Source: Planctomycetaceae bacterium
Lineage (GTDB): Bacteria; Planctomycetota; Planctomycetia; Pirellulales; Pirellulaceae
Direction: 5' to 3'
Length of the DNA: 11,433 bases
NCBI GenBank assembly: GCA_007124535.1
Contig: SLEY01000122.1
Coordinates: 1 to 11,433 of the forward strand
Part shown: positions 7,383 through 11,433 of the stretch, piece by piece
Layout of the letters: each line of letters begins with the position of its first letter
Numbering within the stretch: position 1 is the stretch's first letter
Position numbers and translations under genes: made by a program
The notes under the pieces: generated by a model
Databases searched by the model: none
What the model saw: only the letters and a program-made list of their open reading frames with translations
Told to the model about the DNA's origin: nothing

Positions 7383-8984
7383 CTACCTTGTCAGCAGCTG
7401 TCGGCCGTGGCGGCGGAGGGTTGCGAGCAAACGGTCCAATTCGGCGGCGGGGGTCAAGGGATTGATCAACGTGACCCGCAAGGCGCCAACGCCGTCCAGC
7501 TTGGTGGACACGATGTAGTATTCCCCCGATTCGATCAGTCGGCGGCGCAGTTCCAATTGGAAATCGCCCAGCCGTTCGCCCGAAGCCCGTTGCAACGCGG
7601 TCGGGACATGACGAAACGTGACGATGTTGCATTGGGGGACGTGCAGCGGCTGAAAATCGGCGGCTTCCTCCAGCCGCTCGTAAAGCTGCTGGGCCAGATC
7701 GAAGGTGGTGTCCACCAGATCGGCGAACAACTGGGGGCCGAATAACGACCACACGCCCCACAACCCGAACGCCGCCGCCCGCTTGGTGCATTCCACCGCC
7801 CGCATACCACTGTCGTACTCCGCCAATCCCGGCGCCGAGGGATCGAACAAATACGGAGCGTTCTGGCGAAAGGTCTCGAATTGGTGGCCCTCCTGCCGGT
7901 ACAGGACGAACGCGCACAGGGCGGGCACAAACATCATCTTGTGAGCATCCCACACCAGGCTGTCGGCCCGGTCCAGGCCGGCGACCAGGTGCCGGTGCCG
8001 CGGACTGAGGCAGGCCGAACCGCCGTGCGCGGCATCCACGTGCAACCACACCTCGTGCCGGCGGCAGACCTCGGCGATCTCCGGCAGCGGATCGAAGGCG
8101 CCGATCGGCGTCGCACACGCACAGGCGACCACGGCCAATACCGGCCGCTTCCTGGCCCGGCACTCGCTCAACAAATCATCCAAACGCTGGGGATCCATTC
8201 GCCGCCGCACGTCCAATCCGACTCGCAGCACCTGATTCGTCCCGATGCCCAGCATCCCGGCCGATCGCGACACGCAGTAGTGGGCGTCGGAGTGTACCAG
8301 CAGGACCGGCGCCGCATCGCCGCCCCCCACACCGTGCTCCCAGGAGGCGGGCAGCGAAACGTTGCGGGCGGTCAGCAGGGCCGTGAAATTGGCCAGCGAT
8401 CCGCCATGCGTCACCAGCCCGGAGAACTGGCCGGGGGTCCAGCCGATCTGCTGGCCGAGCCGTTCGACCAGCGACCATTCGACAGCCGTCGCCCAGGGGC
8501 CCATTTCGTAGATGGCCATGCACTGATTCGTCACCGAACCCACGGCGTCGAATAAGCCGGCCACCGGGATCGACGCCGGGACCTGATGGCCAAGGTAGCG
8601 GGGGTGATGCAGATTCAAACCGTGCTGCAGCATCTTGACGACCAGTTGGGCAAAGTGCTCGACAATCGCGTCCCGCTGGCTGACGGAGGGAGCGGGAACC
8701 TGCGAAGCGGCATCCGCCGGAGCCGCGGCCGCCGCGGGAACTGCACGCGGCGCGTCCTCACGCAGGAACGTGGCCGCCTCGCGCACTTTTTCGGCCGGGG
8801 ATTGCCAAGGCAGCACGGACGCCTGGCCCGCCTGGACCCCCGCCAGGTGCTCGCCCAGCGCTTCGGCCAGAACTTGACCGGATCGGCGGAGGAATTCGGG
8901 GTCGTAGGCCGCACGAATCCGTGCACGAGCCCCGTCCAAGGCGTTCGTCCCGCCGGCTGAACCCGGCAAGTTGCGTTCTTGCAC
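7383..8984 (-). CDS. PLP-dependent group II amino-acid decarboxylase
   Basis: This 533-aa enzyme probably removes the alpha-carboxyl group of an amino acid using pyridoxal phosphate. It belongs to the group II family that includes aromatic-L-amino-acid, glutamate and L-2,4-diaminobutyrate decarboxylases. Visible motifs are HPRYLGHQ, THGGSLANF (T192-F200; the glycine/serine stretch that holds the phosphate), HVDAAHGG (D317, cofactor ring; H320) and DAHK, with the Schiff-base lysine at K349. The HPRYLGHQ and YEMGP stretches look most like the diaminobutyrate-type branch, but the substrate cannot be fixed. An Ala/Pro-rich linker (about 79-103) separates an N-terminal segment from the core. No ATG is available. 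The GTG at 8984 was chosen because AAGGGAG lies 11 bases upstream; a TTG at 9011 would add nine residues without a ribosome site. It lies 88 bases after the Tat/cupin gene on the same strand, so co-transcription is possible. Confidence 0.88.
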   Translation of the reverse strand: MQERNLPGSAGGTNALDGARARIRAAYDPEFLRRSGQVLAEALGEHLAGVQAGQASVLPWQSPAEKVREAATFLREDAPRAVPAAAAAPADAASQVPAPSVSQRDAIVEHFAQLVVKMLQHGLNLHHPRYLGHQVPASIPVAGLFDAVGSVTNQCMAIYEMGPWATAVEWSLVERLGQQIGWTPGQFSGLVTHGGSLANFTALLTARNVSLPASWEHGVGGGDAAPVLLVHSDAHYCVSRSAGMLGIGTNQVLRVGLDVRRRMDPQRLDDLLSECRARKRPVLAVVACACATPIGAFDPLPEIAEVCRRHEVWLHVDAAHGGSACLSPRHRHLVAGLDRADSLVWDAHKMMFVPALCAFVLYRQEGHQFETFRQNAPYLFDPSAPGLAEYDSGMRAVECTKRAAAFGLWGVWSLFGPQLFADLVDTTFDLAQQLYERLEEAADFQPLHVPQCNIVTFRHVPTALQRASGERLGDFQLELRRRLIESGEYYIVSTKLDGVGALRVTLINPLTPAAELDRLLATLRRHGRQLLTR

Positions 8985-9015
8985 CGCGTCTTGTGCTCCC
9001 TTCTTAGGCAACAGA

Positions 9016-9063
9016 AGCCCACGTAGGTTGGGTAACGTCCCTTGTGATTACCGGCACGGGGCT
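9016..9063. repeat. Imperfect hairpin between the cupin and decarboxylase genes
   Basis: GGTAA (9031-9035) pairs with TTACC (9048-9052) around a 12-base loop, and AGCCC (9016-9020) pairs with GGGCT (9059-9063); weaker pairs lie between. The stretch ACGTAGGTTGGGTAACG recalls the TAGGTTGGGTTA half of a dispersed palindrome seen in many bacteria; this is recollection, not a search result. It fills most of the gap between the cupin stop and the decarboxylase start, and might attenuate read-through or be a degraded repeat. Confidence 0.35.
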
Positions 9064-9072
9064 CCGCGCTTC

Positions 9073-10347
9073 TCAGAAGAAATCCTCCAGGCGGTCGTAG
9101 TTCTTGCGGTGGACCGTCTCCGCGTTGTAGGGCGCTTCGCCTCCCGTGGCATCCCGAATGTCTTGGTCGATGTAGATTTCGTTATGCGGCTTGAATCCGG
9201 GGACCGTCAGCACATTGACAAACACGTCCAGGCCGCGATGGCCCACTCCCGGCGGGATGTAGACGAAATCGCCCGTCTCCAGCGGGTACTCCTCGTAACG
9301 GCTCAGATCCTGCAACTCGGGGAAAATCAGAATCGACGGTTTACGACCCCACGTCTCCAGCTTGTAGGCCCGCGGGTCCAGCACCAAATACATCTCGGCC
9401 TGGGGTAAACCACCCACCTCCGGTTCGAACGGGTGGAAGTGAGTCGATGACAGCTCCCGAGGAATGTTCACAACGTGCGCATTCACGAAATTCACACCGT
9501 CACCCTGCTCGCCCGGCTCATTCATGTACCACGTCAGAGGTAGTTTGCGGAAGGGGTCGAAGTCAAAACTGCAGCCGCCGGCCGTATCCAACAGGTGGCG
9601 GAGTCGCCGCGCCGTCGACACGTGACTGGTCTGGCGTTCGACATTCTCGATCGCCAGGCAGCGAAAATGGCCCCGCACCGGAATCGCTTCCTCCCCGCAA
9701 GCAATGACCTGATCCCCCTCCATCAAAGGCTCATGGCCTCCGGTGGTCTTGGTCAAATAACCCTGCTCACGGTACACCGAAAACAGCTTGACCAACGCCT
9801 GTTCCATCGGCTCGTCGGAGGCCCAGGGGCGCGGGAGGTGTTCCAAGGTCCAGAGATTCGCCGCAATATCGCCAATGAACGCCCCGTTCTGCCAGCGGCC
9901 CAAGATCGGTTCGACGGCCGCGATCGCCTCGGGGGTCAGCGACGGAAAACCCTCCAGCAATTGTTCCAGCAGCGCTGCGAAATCCGGGTCCAACGGGTCC
10001 GGACGATAGAAGTCCGGCAGAGGATCGCCATCCCCTTCCTGCGTGCGGTAGCCCTTGGGCAGGTCGATGCTGCCCTTGCCGCGATACAGCCAGAACACTC
10101 GCATCCCCCCGTGTTCGGCCCGCAGGGATGCCTGCCCGTCCACTTCGATCACCGAGGCTTTGATCCCGGGATAATCCCGCGCAAAGGCTTCCTGGACCGC
10201 CGCGAATTGGCGGTCATCGTCCAGCTGGGTTTTTAACACCGGCTGGCTACGCGAAGCGGACCTCCCACCGGCGACTGTCAGCGGAAATGCGGCAGCGGCG
10301 GCCCCCATCGCGCCGCGCTGCAGGAACTGTCGGCGATTCAACGACAT
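9073..10347 (-). CDS. Tat-exported protein with C-terminal cupin domain
   Basis: The 424-aa protein begins with a twin-arginine signal: NRRQFLQRG followed by the hydrophobic run AMGAAAAAFPLTVAGG. It should therefore be folded, perhaps with its metal bound, before export across the inner membrane. Near the C-terminus, H303-F-H305, E318 (in QAEMYLVLD) and H370 (in PPGVGHRG) match the three-His, one-Glu metal site of cupins. The usual spacing between HxH and Glu is lengthened by a short insertion (FEPEVGGLP). Residues about 50-290 are not recognised; part looks helical. The ATG at 10347 was chosen because AGAGGGGA lies 7 bases upstream and it starts right at the Tat motif; an in-frame start at 10389 would add 14 residues without cause. 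Enzymatic role and substrate are unknown. The decarboxylase gene follows on the same strand. Confidence 0.85.
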   Translation of the reverse strand: MSLNRRQFLQRGAMGAAAAAFPLTVAGGRSASRSQPVLKTQLDDDRQFAAVQEAFARDYPGIKASVIEVDGQASLRAEHGGMRVFWLYRGKGSIDLPKGYRTQEGDGDPLPDFYRPDPLDPDFAALLEQLLEGFPSLTPEAIAAVEPILGRWQNGAFIGDIAANLWTLEHLPRPWASDEPMEQALVKLFSVYREQGYLTKTTGGHEPLMEGDQVIACGEEAIPVRGHFRCLAIENVERQTSHVSTARRLRHLLDTAGGCSFDFDPFRKLPLTWYMNEPGEQGDGVNFVNAHVVNIPRELSSTHFHPFEPEVGGLPQAEMYLVLDPRAYKLETWGRKPSILIFPELQDLSRYEEYPLETGDFVYIPPGVGHRGLDVFVNVLTVPGFKPHNEIYIDQDIRDATGGEAPYNAETVHRKNYDRLEDFF

Positions 10348-10514
10348 AGGATTTTCCCCTCTGGAGTTATTCTGTCGACGGATTCTCACAAGCGCTCGCT
10401 ACCGAGAAGCGTCGCCGGTTACTGGTAGATTAGTGGTCTCCCACGTCAAAAACAAGCCTTCCCCCGACCCCACATTATGGGAGTCCGGCGCCCTCCGTAT
10501 CGGCGAACACCGAC

Positions 10515-11138
10515 TCAAGGAGTCCGGCGGCGGGAGATGCGGAAGTCGTTGAAGCGGACCCAGTGTGCCGCATCGGGCGGACCGTGATACCCTTGCAGAC
10601 TGACCTGCTCCTCCCCGGGCGGAGGAAGTTCGCCTTGATCCGCCGTCTGGAATTCGCCCTCGGCATTCGGGCGGAACTGAGCCGTCCAAGAATCTCTGGT
10701 CACGATCAACCGCAACTGGACCGTCGGGGCTTCCATCGCCGGTCGGCCGGGAATGATCAGTAACTGGCCATCCAGCAGTTCTTTGACCAATTTGAAGATC
10801 GGCTCTCCATTGCGATACCAGGTGATCCCGGCTTGCTCCCACTGTTGGGTAGGCACCGTGTGTTTGGTCACCGTCACATCGATGGCCCAATCCGCCTCGC
10901 TCCGATCCGGTGCGGGCCGCAGCAGGGCGTTGCGGACGGTGCGGGCGAAACCGGGTTGCAACCGGATCTCCAAGCCTTCATCGCCGATTCGCCAAGCTTC
11001 CGGGTCCTCCCGCAACCATGTCCACTGCTCGTCCATTTCATCCGCAAATGGGTCCTCGAATACCACCTCCCATTCGTCCGCACGGACCGGCGTTCCCAGG
11101 ACGGCGACTGCTGCCAGCATCATTCCCACGTACCGCAT
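10515..11138 (-). CDS. Small secreted DUF1349-like (concanavalin-fold) protein
   Basis: This 207-aa protein has a Sec signal peptide (MRYVGMMLAAVAVLGTPVRA) with a good cleavage site after A20. The mature part reads like a single beta-sandwich domain of the DUF1349/concanavalin-A-like type: WTWLREDPEAWRIGDEGLEI near the start, QAGITWYRNGEPIFKLVKE in the middle, LRLIVTRDSWTAQFRP later, and a VRFNDFRISRR ending. In other proteins this fold often binds or accompanies enzymes acting on carbohydrates; no catalytic residues can be assigned here. The ATG at 11138 was chosen because GAGGGGAG lies 7 bases upstream and the signal peptide starts there; an upstream in-frame start at 11171 adds 11 residues with no such support. 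It lies 77 bases after the acidic repeat gene and 167 bases before the cupin gene on the same strand. Family assignment is by eye. Confidence 0.75.
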   Translation of the reverse strand: MRYVGMMLAAVAVLGTPVRADEWEVVFEDPFADEMDEQWTWLREDPEAWRIGDEGLEIRLQPGFARTVRNALLRPAPDRSEADWAIDVTVTKHTVPTQQWEQAGITWYRNGEPIFKLVKELLDGQLLIIPGRPAMEAPTVQLRLIVTRDSWTAQFRPNAEGEFQTADQGELPPPGEEQVSLQGYHGPPDAAHWVRFNDFRISRRRTP

Positions 11139-11215
11139 TGTCTGTCTCCCCTCATGGCTGTCCGAACCCATATCCCCGAAAACCAGCCCTTGAGTTTAGC
11201 AGTTCATTTGCGGCA

Positions 11216-11433
11216 TTAGAAGAACGGCGCCGGTTCGTCAGCCGGTTCGTCTGCCGGTTCGTCAAACCCTGGCTCGCCGAACGGTTGTTCCTCGTCATCC
11301 TCGTCATCCGGGAAATCAAACGGCTGTTCCTCGTCATCCGGGAAATCAAACGGCTGCTCCTCGTCATCCGGGAAATCAAAGGGCAGTTCGTCCCCATTCT
11401 CGAACGGTACGGGTTCGTCAAAGCCCCCCAGCA
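11216..11433 (-). CDS. Partial gene: acidic, repeat-built C-terminus of an unknown protein
   Basis: Only the last 71 residues of this gene are in the window; it enters from the right edge and ends with TAA at 11218-11216. The visible part is three tandem copies of PFDFPDDEEQ (the third with an extra DDE), followed by three DEPA units and a terminal PFF. It is dominated by Asp, Glu, Pro and Phe and is certainly strongly negatively charged and probably disordered. The frame was chosen over an overlapping Arg/Ser/Asn-rich frame on the same strand because the repeats give a coherent acidic sequence with a clean stop, the nucleotide repeats keep frame (30 and 12 bases, both multiples of three), and the next gene starts 77 bases on with a good ribosome site. 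Function and the rest of the protein are unknown; such tails occur on secreted, surface and chaperone-like proteins. Confidence 0.7.
   Translation of the reverse strand, partial: LGGFDEPVPFENGDELPFDFPDDEEQPFDFPDDEEQPFDFPDDEDDEEQPFGEPGFDEPADEPADEPAPFF
11231..11266. repeat. Three 12-bp tandem repeats (DEPA coding units)
   Basis: Three consecutive 12-base units begin at 11231, 11243 and 11255, each starting CGGTTCGTC. On the minus strand they encode DEPA-type units near the end of the acidic partial gene. The differences are confined to the last three bases of each unit, which suggests recent slippage or duplication. Confidence 0.8.
11301..11390. repeat. Three 30-bp tandem repeats (PFDFPDDEEQ coding units)
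   Basis: Units at 11301-11330, 11331-11360 and 11361-11390 all begin TCGTCATCCGGGAAATCAAA. The first two differ at a single base; the third diverges only in its last ten bases. An extra 9-base copy of the unit start (TCGTCATCC) lies at 11292-11300 and causes the DDE insertion in one protein repeat. The copies are in frame on the minus strand, so copy number can change without breaking the protein. Confidence 0.9.

Noticed and set aside
7261..8163. 300-residue minus-strand frame overlapping the decarboxylase
   Set aside because: Out-of-frame shadow; the decarboxylase frame holds the PLP lysine and cofactor motifs.
10474..10479. CATAAT on the minus strand as a promoter for the cupin gene
   Set aside because: Good -10 match but no -35 at suitable spacing and about 130 bases from the start codon; too weak to call.
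10480..10529. Direct repeat GGAGTCCGGCG at 10480-10490 and 10519-10529
   Set aside because: Short, G+C-rich, one copy lies inside a coding region; could be chance.
11301..11390. CRISPR-like regular repeat
   Set aside because: The 30-bp units are contiguous without spacers and keep a reading frame; they are protein-coding tandem repeats.
11152..11421. 89-residue Arg/Ser/Asn-rich minus-strand frame at the right edge
   Set aside because: It reads the 30-bp repeats in a second frame and overlaps the ribosome site of the next gene; the acidic frame gives coherent repeats and a proper stop.

Overview
The window is G+C-rich and gene-dense. It looks like chromosomal DNA of a planctomycete, probably of the Pirellulales. 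This rests on style rather than on a marker gene: an ABC-2 permease fused to a CPBP protease, a PknB-like kinase with a helical N-terminal extension, a Tat-exported cupin protein, and a small secreted DUF1349-like (concanavalin-fold) protein. The taxonomic call is inference. I see no tRNA, rRNA, CRISPR array, insertion sequence or phage gene, and no gene-free stretch over about 300 bases; the largest is 7171-7382.

Left half, all on the plus strand. A two-gene ABC exporter comes first: a NatA-like ATPase (44-787) overlaps by 10 bases a large permease that ends in a CPBP (Abi) protease domain (778-3006). Next are a soluble Ser/Thr protein kinase (3081-4283) and a complete alanyl-tRNA synthetase gene, alaS (4357-7170). 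Kinase and alaS each have a very similar -10-like motif (GCTATGRTAG) about 40 bases before the start codon, so each probably has its own promoter.

The strand switch at 7171-7382 lies between converging genes. It holds two separate palindromic elements: a nested inverted repeat with perfect 11-bp and 17-bp arms, and a shorter hairpin with a TTCG loop that resembles REP-type dispersed repeats.

Right half, all on the minus strand, read from right to left. A partial gene enters from the right edge and contributes only a very acidic, repeat-built C-terminus (11216-11433). It is followed by a small secreted DUF1349-like protein (10515-11138), a Tat-exported protein with a C-terminal cupin fold (9073-10347), and a PLP-dependent group II amino-acid decarboxylase (7383-8984). 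The last two may be co-transcribed, but an imperfect hairpin lies between them.

Most of the window is ordinary housekeeping and accessory content. I do not see a clear undescribed multi-gene system. The points most worth a second look are the acidic repeat tail at the right edge, the nested palindrome downstream of alaS, the duplicated C-terminal segment of AlaS, and the exporter/protease fusion.
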